A stretch of DNA of 64,000 bases from Curtobacterium flaccumfaciens (GTDB lineage Bacteria; Actinomycetota; Actinomycetes; Actinomycetales; Microbacteriaceae). The stretch spans positions 3,720,001 to 3,784,000 of the forward strand of contig CP121450.1 in NCBI GenBank assembly GCA_029689965.1, read 5' to 3'. The notes under the pieces were generated by a model. It worked only from the letters and a program-made list of their open reading frames with translations, was not told the DNA's origin and searched no databases. The position numbers and the translations under genes are program-made. Shown here one piece after another: positions 44,987 to 53,780 of this stretch (the first letter of the stretch is position 1; each line of letters opens with the position of its first letter).

Positions 44987-45571
44987 GTGACCTCCAACGA
45001 TGGAACGGGTGCGCGAGGGCCGTACGCGAAGGGCGTGCAGCGCCGGCAGGAGATCCTCGACCGCACGCTCGACGTCGTCGCCTCCCGTGGGATCGACGGC
45101 GCCTCGCTCCGGGCCATCGGTGAGGCGATCGGGGTGTCGCACGCCGCGCTCCGGCACTACTTCTCGTCGCGCGAGGCCCTGCTCGTCGAGGTGCTGCGGG
45201 AGCGCGATGCGGCGTCGAACCGTGCACTCGGGGACATGCCGGGCGTGTTCGCGAGACTCGTCGCCGTCGCGGACCGGAACGTCCGGGAACCGGCACTCGT
45301 GACCCTGTACACGACGTTGCTCGGAGCGTCGGTCGAGACGGGAACGAGACGGCGCGATCGTACTTCGCGACGCGGTTCGCGACCGCTCGCGCCGACCTGG
45401 CTGCGCAGGCTGCGGAACGAACTCGCATCCTCCGGTCGGCATCCCGACACGGACCTCGACCAGGTCGCGTCGCTCATCATCGCGGCGTTCGACGGGTTGC
45501 AGGTGCAGTGGCTGCTCGACCGGAACGTGGACATCGGCGGGACCCTGCGACTGCTCGAGCGGGTGCTGTGA
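44987..45571 (+). CDS. TetR family repressor, two compensating frameshifts
   Basis: About 194 residues. HTH: RQEILDRTLDVVASRGIDGASLRAIGEAIGVSHAALRHYFSSREALL. The raw frame stays open but is wrong between about 45350 and 45440: the other frame gives YFATRFATARADLAAQAAERTRILRS, a proper TetR helix, before returning to DTDLDQVASLIIAAFDGLQVQWLLD. GTG 44987 is chosen to match family length. Likely repressor of the divergent sugar genes. Confidence 0.88.
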   Translation: MTSNDGTGARGPYAKGVQRRQEILDRTLDVVASRGIDGASLRAIGEAIGVSHAALRHYFSSREALLVEVLRERDAASNRALGDMPGVFARLVAVADRNVREPALVTLYTTLLGASVETGTRRRDRTSRRGSRPLAPTWLRRLRNELASSGRHPDTDLDQVASLIIAAFDGLQVQWLLDRNVDIGGTLRLLERVL

Positions 45572-45665
45572 GCGCACCGCTCCCGCCGAGCATCGCGCTG
45601 GCGCGACGGATGTCCGCGGTGCTACCTTCTCGGTGATCGTGTTCCGACGTCAGGAGGTGAGACCC

Positions 45666-45725
45666 ATGTACGCAGCATCAGCAGTGGGCGCTCCCTCGCC
45701 GTCCACGATCGCGCGGCTCCGCTAG
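45666..45725 (+). CDS. 19-residue leader ORF ahead of the patatin gene
   Basis: ATG 45666 is preceded by AGGAGGTGA with a 5-base gap, one of the strongest ribosome sites in the window. It encodes MYAASAVGAPSPSTIARLR and stops TAG 45723-45725, 43 bases before the patatin ATG. The second half of the ORF is one arm of the hairpin at 45687-45741. Layout and strong initiation suggest a regulatory leader peptide; a random ORF cannot be excluded. Confidence 0.5.
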   Translation: MYAASAVGAPSPSTIARLR

Positions 45726-45741
45726 TCGCCCGGGGAGCGCC
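45687..45741 (+). promoter_or_regulatory. Attenuator-like hairpin overlapping the leader ORF
   Basis: GGCGCTCCC (45687-45695) pairs perfectly with GGGAGCGCC (45733-45741). The leader stop codon is in the loop/right side, so a ribosome translating or stalled on the leader would block this stem. It precedes the patatin gene by 27 bases, close to its ribosome site. Confidence 0.5.
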
Positions 45742-45768
45742 GAAGAGCATTCGCGAAAGGCGACTCCC

Positions 45769-46659
45769 ATGAACACCACACTCTCGAAGGGCTCACGTGC
45801 CCTCGTGCTCGGCGGCGGCGGGTCCACCGGCAACGCCTGGCTCATCGGCGTCGTGGCCGGCTTGTCCGCCGCCGGCCACGACGTGACGGATGCCGACCTG
45901 ACCATCGGAACCTCGGCCGGGTCGACCGCGGCCGCCCAGTTCGCCGGCGCGCCGCCGGCGGACCTGTACGCCCGAGCCATCGCCGCTCCGCCGTCGCAGG
46001 GCAGTACGACAACGGGCCGCACCGCACCGGACCGCCCCGTCAGGAGCCAGCTCGACCGGTTCCGTACCGTCATCGCGGCGTCCGCCAGCGCGGCCGACAT
46101 GCGACGCCGGATGGGGGCCGCGGCGCTGGAACGCGACGCCGAGTCCGACGGCTCGTGGTCGGCGCGGTGGCGGGCGACCGTCGCCGCTCGTCTCCCCGAT
46201 CCGACCTGGCCGGAACGCGCCGTCGCCATCACCGCGGTCGACGCCTCGACCGGGGAGCCGGTCGTGTTCGACCGCACCAGCGGCATCGAGCTCGCAGACG
46301 CCGTCGCGGCGAGCTGTTCGAGCGGATTCCCCTACCGCATCGGCGACGGCCGCTTCATCGACGGCGGCTACCGGCGGAACGAGAACGCCGACCTCGCGGC
46401 GGGGTACGAGCGGATCGTCGTGCTCTCCCCGTTCGGCGGGCGGACCATGCACCCGGCCGCGTGGGGCATGCAGCTCGCGGCGCAGGTCGAGGAGCTCCGC
46501 GCAGGCGGAAGCCGCGTCGAGACGGTGTTCCCGGCGGCGGAGGACGAGCACCTGTTCGGCACGAACGCGATGAACCCGGCGCTCCGGCCGGATGCCGCTC
46601 GGGCAGGGCACCGGCTCGGCACCTCGCTCGCAGCGCACCTCGGCGCGTTCTGGCGCTGA
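45769..46659 (+). CDS. Patatin-like phospholipase/esterase
   Basis: Intact 296-residue protein. ALVLGGGGSTGNAWLIGVVAGL is the oxyanion-hole glycine loop, TIGTSAGSTAA contains the nucleophile Ser in GTSAG, and GRFIDGGYRRNENADLA has the catalytic Asp in DGG. The patatin fold cleaves acyl groups from lipids. There is no signal peptide, so it acts in the cytoplasm or at the inner membrane face. GAAAGG precedes the ATG. Preceded by a leader ORF and hairpin. Confidence 0.9.
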   Translation: MNTTLSKGSRALVLGGGGSTGNAWLIGVVAGLSAAGHDVTDADLTIGTSAGSTAAAQFAGAPPADLYARAIAAPPSQGSTTTGRTAPDRPVRSQLDRFRTVIAASASAADMRRRMGAAALERDAESDGSWSARWRATVAARLPDPTWPERAVAITAVDASTGEPVVFDRTSGIELADAVAASCSSGFPYRIGDGRFIDGGYRRNENADLAAGYERIVVLSPFGGRTMHPAAWGMQLAAQVEELRAGGSRVETVFPAAEDEHLFGTNAMNPALRPDAARAGHRLGTSLAAHLGAFWR

Positions 46660-46692
46660 CCGTCCAGCATGCGCACCGCCTAGGCTGACGAC

Positions 46693-47384
46693 GTGAACTC
46701 GGCGCGCCAGCAGCTGTCCGCGCTCGTCGGAGCCGACGCGCTCCCGCTCGTGACGGGGATGCCCGTGGCCGAGGCGTCACGCAGCGCGGCGGTCCTCATC
46801 CTGTTCGGCACGCTCGACGCCTTCCCCAGCGATCGAGCGGCCGACGACGCCCGGGTGTCACGGGATCTCGACGTGCTGCTGCTCGCCCGCGCCACCACGT
46901 TGCGTGCACACCCCGGAGAGGTCGCGTTCCCCGGTGGCAGGGTCGACCCCGGCGACGCCGACGCCGTCGCCGCAGCCCTCCGCGAGGCCCGCGAGGAGAC
47001 CGGGCTCGACACCGTGGGCGTCGACGTCCTCGGACCATCGCCCCCGTGCCGCTGGCGTTCTCCCGTCACCTGGTCACCCCTGTGCTCGGGTGGTGGCGGG
47101 AGTCCTCGCCCGTGCGCGTCGTGGACGAGGGCGAGTCCGCCGAGGTCTTCCGCGCGCCGGTCGCCGACCTGCTCGACCCCGCGCGCCGGGGCGTCACGGT
47201 GATGCGGCGCGGCGGTCGCGAGTGGCGCGGTCCTGCCTTCGCGATCGACACCGGGTCGGGCACGCGGACGCACGTCGTCTGGGGCTTCACCGCGATGCTC
47301 CTCGACGCGCTCTTCGACCGCCTCGGCTGGACCGAGCCGTGGGAACGGGAACGCGAGATCCCGTTGCCCGGCCGAGGCCACTGA
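46693..47384 (+). CDS. Nudix hydrolase, CoA-pyrophosphatase-like, one frameshift
   Basis: About 230 residues. The Nudix box GGRVDPGDADAVAAALREAREETGL has the G-x5-E-like start and REAREETG core, preceded by LLLARATTLRAHPGEVAFPGG as in NudL/YeaB CoA diphosphatases. The C-terminal half is in another frame (PVPLAFSRHLVTPVLGWW to EREREIPLPGRGH; break near 47040). Start GTG 46693. Confidence 0.85.
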
Positions 47385-47489
47385 CCGCATCGGCACCGAC
47401 CGGGGACCGATCGCGGATCCGCCCTTCGAGATCGTCCACGCTGCCGATGGCACGGCGTCACGGGAGCGCGCGAACGCTACCGTGGGCCT

Positions 47490-47913
47490 GTGGGGAACGA
47501 CTGGACTGGTGGGGCGAGCCCGACGACGCGGAGCTGCAGCTCGGACGCTCTGCCCGGGTGCGCCCCCGACGACCGCCTGGCATCGTCGACCTCGTCGCCA
47601 CGGTCCTGGTCCTCGGCACAGCGGTCCTGGCGAGCCCCGCGGCGTGGTTCGCCGTCGTGATCGGCCAGATGGCGTTCGACGCCTGTTCCGCACCGTCGGC
47701 AGGCTGCGACCTCCGGGCCGGCTCCGCCGTCGGGGTCTGGCACCCGTCGCCACGATCGGCGTCCTGGGCGTCGGCATCTGCTGGTCGGTCGCACGTCGGC
47801 TCCGCGGCCGTGCCGGCTGGCCGATCGCCGTGGCCACACTGCTCGGGGTGATCGCCGTGTTCCTCGCCGCGGTGACCACGATCCAGATCGCGAGCGGCGG
47901 GCACCTCCGCTAG
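47490..47913 (+). CDS. Small membrane protein with four helices, two frameshifts
   Basis: About 142 residues once three frames are joined: WGEPDDAELQLGRSARVRPRR, helix IVDLVATVLVLGTAVLAS, helix PAAWFAVVIGQMAFDACS, then PVATIGVLGVGICWSVARRLRG and PIAVATLLGVIAVFLAAVTTIQI. Breaks near 47512 and 47745. Start GTG 47490 is a best guess. No family recognised. Confidence 0.55.
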
Positions 47914-47997
47914 GTCCACGAACGGCCGGCTCGGCGCACGGCGCAGCGACGAGTCGCGATCCGTCCCGGCTCCGCCCCTGTCGGCGAGAACGCCCGC

Positions 47998-48272
47998 TCA
48001 GCCGCGCCGACGTCGCGCGACCGCCGCACCGATCGACGCGAGGACGAGCAGCACAGCGAGCCCCGCTGACCCCCGGCGATCGTCCTCGCGGTGTGTGCGA
48101 GCTCCCACTGACGCTTCGTCGCCACGTACGAGAAGTCACCTCCGTGCAGCCACGGGAACGCCGGCACCATCGGCCACGCCAGGTGGTCGGCGAGCAGGGC
48201 GATCACCACCGCACACGCTGCGAGCACCGCGAGGACGACAGCCGGGGCCTGGTGACGGAGCAGCGAGCGCAT
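47998..48272 (-). CDS. Small membrane protein with two or three helices, one frameshift
   Basis: About 92 residues. MRSLLRHQAPAVVLAVLAACAVVIALLADHL, a short extracytoplasmic region PMVPAFPWLHGGDFSYVATKRQWE, then GSAGLAVLLVLASIGAAVARRRRG after a break near 48068 (G-run one short). Convergent with the preceding membrane protein. Unknown function. Confidence 0.5.
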
Positions 48273-48330
48273 GCTCCGAACGATACCTCGGCGGAGGACG
48301 ACCACGCGCGTGGGGAGCGCCGCTCCTGCG

Positions 48331-48817
48331 TCAACGGCTCAGCCGGACCACGGGAAGCAGGACCGTACCGACGGGCTCCTGCTTGACCGCTCCGTCGCGG
48401 ACGAAGCCGTTCCGTCGGTAGAACCCCTCTGCCCGAGGATTGTTCTCGGCCATCCACAGGTACGCGGGAGCGTCGCCGACAGCGGCATCGAGGAGTCGTT
48501 GACCAGCCCCGGACCCGTGGTCGGCACGGAGAACGTAGATGCCCTCGAAGCTCTCGCGGTCGGACCGTGTCCGGGTCTCTGCCTGCGCCGGCGGTCGCCC
48601 ACCCGACGATCCGGCCCGCTCTCGCCGCCACGTACACGTCGGTCGCCGGATCCGCGATGATGCTGCGCCAACGGGGCTCGCGCTGGGCCGGATCGAGATC
48701 CGCGAGGAACTCCTGCGGCAGGAGATGAGCGTAGGCCTCTCGCCAGGCTTGCACGTGCACTGCTGCGATCCCCGCCGCGTCCGACGGCCGGGCCCGGCGG
48801 ACGGTCGTCGGACTCAT
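48331..48817 (-). CDS. GNAT family N-acetyltransferase, one frameshift
   Basis: About 162 residues. MSPTTVRRARPSDAAGIAAVHVQAWREAYAHLLP is the typical N-terminus; YVAARAGRIVGWATAG the central strand; after a break near 48555 FEGIYVLRADHGSGAGQRLLDAAV holds the acetyl-CoA P-loop (HGSGAGQRL) and NNPRAEGFYRRNGFV the final helix. Acetyl acceptor not known. Confidence 0.85.
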
Positions 48818-48936
48818 CTGACGAAACTACCCGACACACGAGCCACGGGCCGCTCCACGTACTCTTTGACCACCCCGGGGATTCGATCGGCCGTCGGCTC
48901 GCTCCGGCGGCACTCCGTGGTGGGTGGGGCCCCGGT

Positions 48937-49473
48937 TCACCTGCTGGTCCGTTGCCAGGCCCGGGCCTCGACCATGAGCGCCTCCACTATCGGCTGCTTC
49001 TCCCGCACGTAGGCATCCCGGTGCTTTGCGAACCGAACGGCCAGGTCCCGTTTCGCGGCCTCGTACTGTCGCACAGCGTCGGACGTCGCCCGAAGGTAGT
49101 CACGGAACAGAAGGTACCCGCCCCACGCGTCGCCTCCGAGCGTGACCACGTGGACGTGATCGGTCCGCTGATCCCCGACGATGCGGTGCAGGAACGCGTG
49201 ATCAGGGTCGCCCTCGAAGGACGGCACGAACTCGAAACCACGACCCTGCAGCGCCGCCAGTGTCTCCCGGTCGAGGGCGTCGACCGCTGAGAGCACGCCG
49301 ACCGCGACGTCGATGGTGTCCTTCGAGGAGAGTCCGGGCACGCTCGTGGAGCCGATGTGCTCGATCGTCGCGTGCCGAAACACGGCCTGCAACTCCGACG
49401 CAGTCTCGGCGAACCGTGCTGACCAGGCACGCTGCGGGGAAACAAGGGTGACATCCGAGTAAGCCCTGCTCAT
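48937..49473 (-). CDS. GrpB/UPF0157 family protein (nucleotidyltransferase-like)
   Basis: Intact 178-residue protein. IEHIGSTSVPGLSSKDTIDVAVGV is the family signature, with the GST-x-D-x-D metal pattern of nucleotidyltransferases, followed by HRIVGDQRTDHVHVVTLGGDAWGGYLLFRDYLRA and KRDLAVRFAKHRDAYVREKQPIVEALMVEARAW. Biochemical role is not established for the family. Confidence 0.9.
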   Translation of the reverse strand: MSRAYSDVTLVSPQRAWSARFAETASELQAVFRHATIEHIGSTSVPGLSSKDTIDVAVGVLSAVDALDRETLAALQGRGFEFVPSFEGDPDHAFLHRIVGDQRTDHVHVVTLGGDAWGGYLLFRDYLRATSDAVRQYEAAKRDLAVRFAKHRDAYVREKQPIVEALMVEARAWQRTSR

Positions 49474-49501
49474 CGGGGCACTCTAGCCCCGAGGGCATGC
49501 C

Positions 49502-49752
49502 TCAGGTCCTCAGCAGGCAGAACAACTCGTTGCTTTCCGGGACCCGAAGGAGGAAGAACCTCGGTGGTCCGGCGGGCCCCACGACGAGAACGGTCGGATC
49601 GTCCGCGGGGCCGTCGACGCCGATCCCCGGAGCCGCTCCGGCTCGTCCTCGTCGTACGGAGCGACCTCGTAGCCGTCGAGTGCCTCTGCCCAGTACCGCG
49701 CGAGGAGCGACGGGCGCTCGCTGTCGAGGACGACATCTGCGACGACACTCAT
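49502..49752 (-). CDS. Truncated glyoxalase-like (VOC) domain protein, one frameshift
   Basis: About 83 residues: MSVVADVVLDSERPSLLARYWAEALDGYEVAPYDEDEPERLR and, after a break near 49625, GIGVDGPADDPTVLVVGPAGPPRFFLLRVPES. The first half matches VOC proteins (LD--dp--LA-FW--ALG) and FFL-RVPES the next strand, but the protein stops at FCLLRT where the family continues with KNRxHLD and a second module. It is either a half-size relative or a 3'-truncated gene. Confidence 0.5.
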
Positions 49753-49790
49753 GGACCCGACCTACGGCGATCGGGTTCTCCGCCGTCCGG

Positions 49791-51335
49791 CTACAGCGCG
49801 ATCGCCGACGAGTCGAGGTTGAGGTAGTTCGTGCTCCCGCTGGCGGCCGTGTCGGCGACGACGAGGGAGCTCGATCCGGAGGCGAACGGCAGGTCCACGG
49901 TGACGGTGCTCCACGTCGACCACGACGAGGTCCCGGGGAACGTCACGTTGACCGGCGCCGACCCGTTGACGCTCACGGCGCGGACAGCGGTGCCTGCGGC
50001 GGCCGCGTAGCGGAACGTGACGGTGTGGGTACCTGCGGTGGCCACGTTGACGTGGAAGGTCGCGGCGGTGCCGTCCGCGTTCCACCCGGCGAGGTACCCC
50101 CGGCCGCTGTACCCGTCGTTGGATGCCTCGGTGCCGATGTCGGGATGATCGACGTTCTCGGCCTGGTACACGCCGTCGCCCTGCACGACCGCCGTGGAGC
50201 CGTCGGGGGCGGCCTGCTGGACGATGGCGACGGTGGCCGCGGCGCCGAGGGACTGCTGCGGTGCGGCGACGACGGAGGGGGTCGGCGCGTTCCAGTCCGG
50301 GCCGCCGATGCCCTCGGGCGAGACGTGGTTCGCCGCTTGGGACGCGTTCGCGGTCAGGACGTGCTCGTACTGCGTCTGACCGGCATCGTCGACCAGGGCA
50401 CGGATGTCGCGGGTGAGGATCGCCTTGAAGCCCTCGGTGTCGTTCGTCCCCTCGTCGAGGAACGTCCCCGCGGTGGTGAGGTTCGCCACTGCCCAGTCGG
50501 TGGCGGAGGTCGCCTGCGTGAGGTACTGCGTGTCGTCGGTGACGAGGTACATCTGCAAGGCGGCACCCGCGTACTGGCCCTGGTTGTAGGTCCAGTCGTA
50601 GTCCGTGAACTGGCCGGTGCCGCTGATGTGGTCGCGGATGTGGCCACCGTTGTAGAAGTTCGTCCGGAGCCAGGCGAAGATCCGCTCGGCGGTGTCGCGG
50701 TAGGTGGTGTCGCCCGTGGCGGCGTAGAGGCGGAGCGCTGTCCACACGGCCGTGCCGTTCGTCGCGACGTTCTTCTCGTTCTGCGAGCCGTCGCCGACGT
50801 CCACGTTCTTCCACCAGATGCCACCGCCGTACGTCGTGTCCTCGTACTGGGCGATGTACCCGAAGATGTCCTCCGCCTCGGTGAGGAACCGCTGTTCACC
50901 GGTGAGCTCGTAGGCGCGGATGCTGCCGCGAGCCCACCAGCCCATGTCGTCGTTCCAGTCGTTGGTGCGGAAGTCCGGGTACGCGGCGGTCCACCCGTCG
51001 TAGACGTCGTCGATCATCTGGCGGCTCGCGCTGTCGTGGGTGCGTTCGTAGCGGTCCATCACCGCTTCCCAGTTCTGCGCTTCCCACCAGTAGTCGGTGT
51101 AGAGGCCGCCCTGCGGTCCGACGGCGTGCTCACTGTGGACCCGGTGGTCGCTGTAGGTGAAGAAGTACTTGGCGTCCGGGTCCCAGTAGGTGTCCACGAA
51201 CGCGTCGTAGGCGTCGGTCGCCTGCGTGCCCGTGAGTGCCGCCGCGTGGTCGGGTGCGGCCGCGAGTGCGACGCCGGTGAGGCCGGCGCTCGCGACGGCA
51301 CCGGCCACCACCAGGCCGATCAGTCTGTGCTGCAT
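49791..51335 (-). CDS. Secreted GH76 endo-alpha-1,6-mannanase with C-terminal carbohydrate-binding module
   Basis: Intact 514-residue secreted enzyme. Signal peptide MQHRLIGLVVAGAVASAGLTGVALAAA; GH76 (alpha/alpha)6 barrel from about 35 to 380 with the catalytic Asp pair in NDWNDDMGWWARG, DYWWEAQNWE and YNQGQYAGAALQM. Residues about 390-514 form a CBM6/CBM35-like beta-sandwich (YQAENVDHPDI, GYSGRGYLAGWNADGTAATFHVNV, YLNLDSSAIAL). It cuts the alpha-1,6-mannan backbone of fungal cell walls outside the cell. AAGGGG precedes ATG 51335. Divergent from GH125. Confidence 0.93.
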   Translation of the reverse strand: MQHRLIGLVVAGAVASAGLTGVALAAAPDHAAALTGTQATDAYDAFVDTYWDPDAKYFFTYSDHRVHSEHAVGPQGGLYTDYWWEAQNWEAVMDRYERTHDSASRQMIDDVYDGWTAAYPDFRTNDWNDDMGWWARGSIRAYELTGEQRFLTEAEDIFGYIAQYEDTTYGGGIWWKNVDVGDGSQNEKNVATNGTAVWTALRLYAATGDTTYRDTAERIFAWLRTNFYNGGHIRDHISGTGQFTDYDWTYNQGQYAGAALQMYLVTDDTQYLTQATSATDWAVANLTTAGTFLDEGTNDTEGFKAILTRDIRALVDDAGQTQYEHVLTANASQAANHVSPEGIGGPDWNAPTPSVVAAPQQSLGAAATVAIVQQAAPDGSTAVVQGDGVYQAENVDHPDIGTEASNDGYSGRGYLAGWNADGTAATFHVNVATAGTHTVTFRYAAAAGTAVRAVSVNGSAPVNVTFPGTSSWSTWSTVTVDLPFASGSSSLVVADTAASGSTNYLNLDSSAIAL

Positions 51336-51365
51336 GAGATCCCCTTCGATCGTGCCGATCACTCA

Positions 51366-51425
51366 CACGTCAAAAAAGTATACTTGAATTACTTCTTGCG
51401 CGGATACGGCTAATGAATATAGTTG
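51366..51425. promoter_or_regulatory. AT-rich divergent promoter/operator of the mannan genes
   Basis: In very GC-rich DNA this 60-base island contains the perfect palindrome AAGTATACTT (51376-51385) followed by GAATTACTTC, and ATGAATATAGTTGG further right. It must drive both the secreted GH76 (left) and the GH125-ABC operon (right). No LacI or ROK regulator is adjacent; the nearest is the GntR/LacI hybrid at 57290-58379. Confidence 0.55.
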
Positions 51426-51456
51426 GATGATCATCGGAAGAAGTCAAGGGAGCAAC

Positions 51457-52783
51457 GTGGCTCAGACACAGGACGACCGCACGCACGGCGACCTCGTCGC
51501 GGCGGTCGCCAGACAGGTGACGGACCGGCTCGGCCCGTCCGTCGGAGAACTGTTCGCGAACTGCTTCGCGAACACGCTCTCGACGACGATCACCACCGAG
51601 GCGGACGGCACGGCCTTCATGGTCACCGGCGACATCCCCGCGATGTGGCTCCGCGACTCGTCCGCACAGTTGACGCCGTACCTGCACTTCGTCGCGGAGG
51701 ACGGTGCCCTCGCCGACACGGTCGCGGCCGTCTCGCGACGGCAGCAGGAGTTCGTGCTGACCGACTCCTACGCGAACGCGTTCAACCGGTCGGAGAACAG
51801 CGCCGGACACCAGGACGACCGCACGGCGATGAGCCCCGGGGTGTGGGAACGGAAGTACGAGATCGACTCGCTCTGCTACCCGATCCAGTTGGCGCACACG
51901 CTGTGGGCCCGGACCGGCCGGACCGATCACCTCACGGGGTTCCGCGCGGTCGCAGAAGCGGCCATCTCGGTCTGGGTGACGGAGCAGGACCACGAGACAC
52001 GGTCGTCGTACCGGTTCGAGCGCCCGGATCCGCTGCTGCCGTCGGACACCCTCGTCCGCGACGGGCGCGGTCCGCTGACGGCTCCGACGGGTCTGACGTG
52101 GAGCGGCTTCCGTCCGAGCGACGACGCGACGGTGTTCGGGTACAACATCCCGGCAACGCCTTCGCCGTGGTCGCGTTGGGGCTGATCGCCGAGCTCGCGA
52201 CGGCGGTCTTCGACGACCACGGGCTCGCCGACCGCGCGGACGCACTCGCCGCCGAAGCTCGACCGGGGCATCCGCGAGCACGGCGTGGTGGAGCACCCGG
52301 AGCACGGGCAGATCCTCGCGTACGAGGTCGACGGGCTCGGCGGGACCCTGGTCATGGACGACGCGAACGTGCCGAGCCTGCTGTCGCTCCCGCTGCTCGG
52401 ATGGTGCGCCGCGGATGACCCGCTGTACCTGCGCACGCGCTCGGCGGCGCTGTCGTCGACGAACCCGCACTGGTTCGCGGGTGCCGCCGGCAGCGGGATC
52501 GGCAGCCCGCACACCCCGGCCGGAACGTCTGGCCGATCGCGCTCGCGGTGCAGGGATTGACCGCGACGTCGGACGACGAGCGCACAGCGCTGCTGCGCCA
52601 GCTGTGTGCGACGCACGCGGGACGGAGCTCATGCACGAGTCGTTCGACGTGGACGACCCCGGGTCGTACACGAGGCCGTGGTTCTCCTGGGCGAACGCGA
52701 TGTTCTGCGAGTTCGTGCTCGACCTCGCGGGCCTGCGGCAGCCGGCGACCGCCGGGGCGGTCGTGGAAGGCAGAGCGCTGTGA
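51457..52783 (+). CDS. GH125 exo-alpha-1,6-mannosidase, about four frameshifts
   Basis: About 442 residues, cytoplasmic. The family block VTGDIPAMWLRDSSAQLTPYL, the long ADTVAAVSRRQQEFVLTDSYANAFNR, ERKYEIDSLCYPIQLAHTLW, LTWSGFRPSDDATVFGYNIP, VMDDANVPSLLSLPLLGW and HESFDVDDPGSYTRPWFSWANAMFCEFVLDL are all typical GH125. It removes single mannoses from alpha-1,6-oligosaccharides. Breaks near 52155, 52256, 52525 and 52618. GTG 51457 follows AAGGGAG. GTGA overlap with the permease. Confidence 0.92.
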
Positions 52784-53780
52784 GCGTCATCACCTCACCC
52801 GAGCAGCAGGCGGTGACCGGACGGGAGGCGCTCGTCGCCCCGGGGACGCACCCCGCGCCTCCAGGCGGTCGCCGTCGACGACGCGCACCGGAACGTGGTC
52901 AGGGCGTCAGCGCCACCCGCAGGCAGCAGACTCGCGCCGCGTGGGTCTTCCTCGCACTGCCCGGCGCGCTGTTCCTGCTCTTCACCGCACTGCCGGTCGT
53001 CGTCGCGGCCGTGGTGAGCCTCAGCGACTACGCCGTGATCGGCGACCTGGACTGGGTCGGGATCCAGAACTACGCGAGGATCTTCACCGACCCGTTCTTC
53101 TGGATCGCGCTCCGGAACACCGTGTACTACACGGTCCTCTACGTGCCGCTCGGTCTGGTCATCGCCGTGGGGACCGCGCTGCTGCTGAACCGCAGCGGCC
53201 GAGCGGTACGGATCTTCCGCACGCTGTTCTACATCCCGGTCGTCTCCTCGACCGTCGCGACCGCCACCGTCTGGTACTGGGTCCTGAACCCGCAGCACGG
53301 TCTTCTCAACGCCGCGCTCGGCTGGTTCGGCATCGACGGGCCGGCCTGGCTGTACGACTCCCACTGGGCCATGTTCGCCATCGTCATGATGAGCGTCTGG
53401 GCGGGCTTCGGCGGCAACATGATGATCTTCCTCGGTGGCCTGCAGGGCGTGTCCCGGACCTTCGCGAAGCCGCACGACTCGACGGCGCCAACGCGTGGCA
53501 GGTCTTCCGCTACGTCGTCCTGCCGGGCATCCGTCGGACGACGTTCCTGGTGTCGACCCTGCTGATCATCAACGCCTTCCAGGTGTTCGACCAGGCGTAC
53601 GTCCTCACCAAGGGCGGCCCCGGCAACTCCACCGTCACGATCGTCTACTACATCTACGACCGCGGGTTCGGGTCCCTGCAGATGGGCTACGCGTCGGCGC
53701 TGTCGTTCATCCTGTTCGTGATCATCCTCGCGTTCTCCCTCGTCAACGCCCGCCTCACGAACCGGGACACCGAACGATGA
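52780..53780 (+). CDS. Sugar ABC transporter permease 1 (MalF-type), one frameshift
   Basis: About 333 residues, six helices. AAWVFLALPGALFLLFTALPVVVAAVVSLSDY opens the membrane part; after a break near 53460 the coupling EAA loop reads REAARLDGANAWQVFRYVVLPGIR. The first 45 residues are an unusual basic Pro/Arg-rich extension whose DNA (52817-52866) contains family A arms GGGAGGCGC and GCGCCTCC, so an insert may lie in the coding region or the true start may be later. Imports mannooligosaccharides with the next two genes. Confidence 0.9.
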
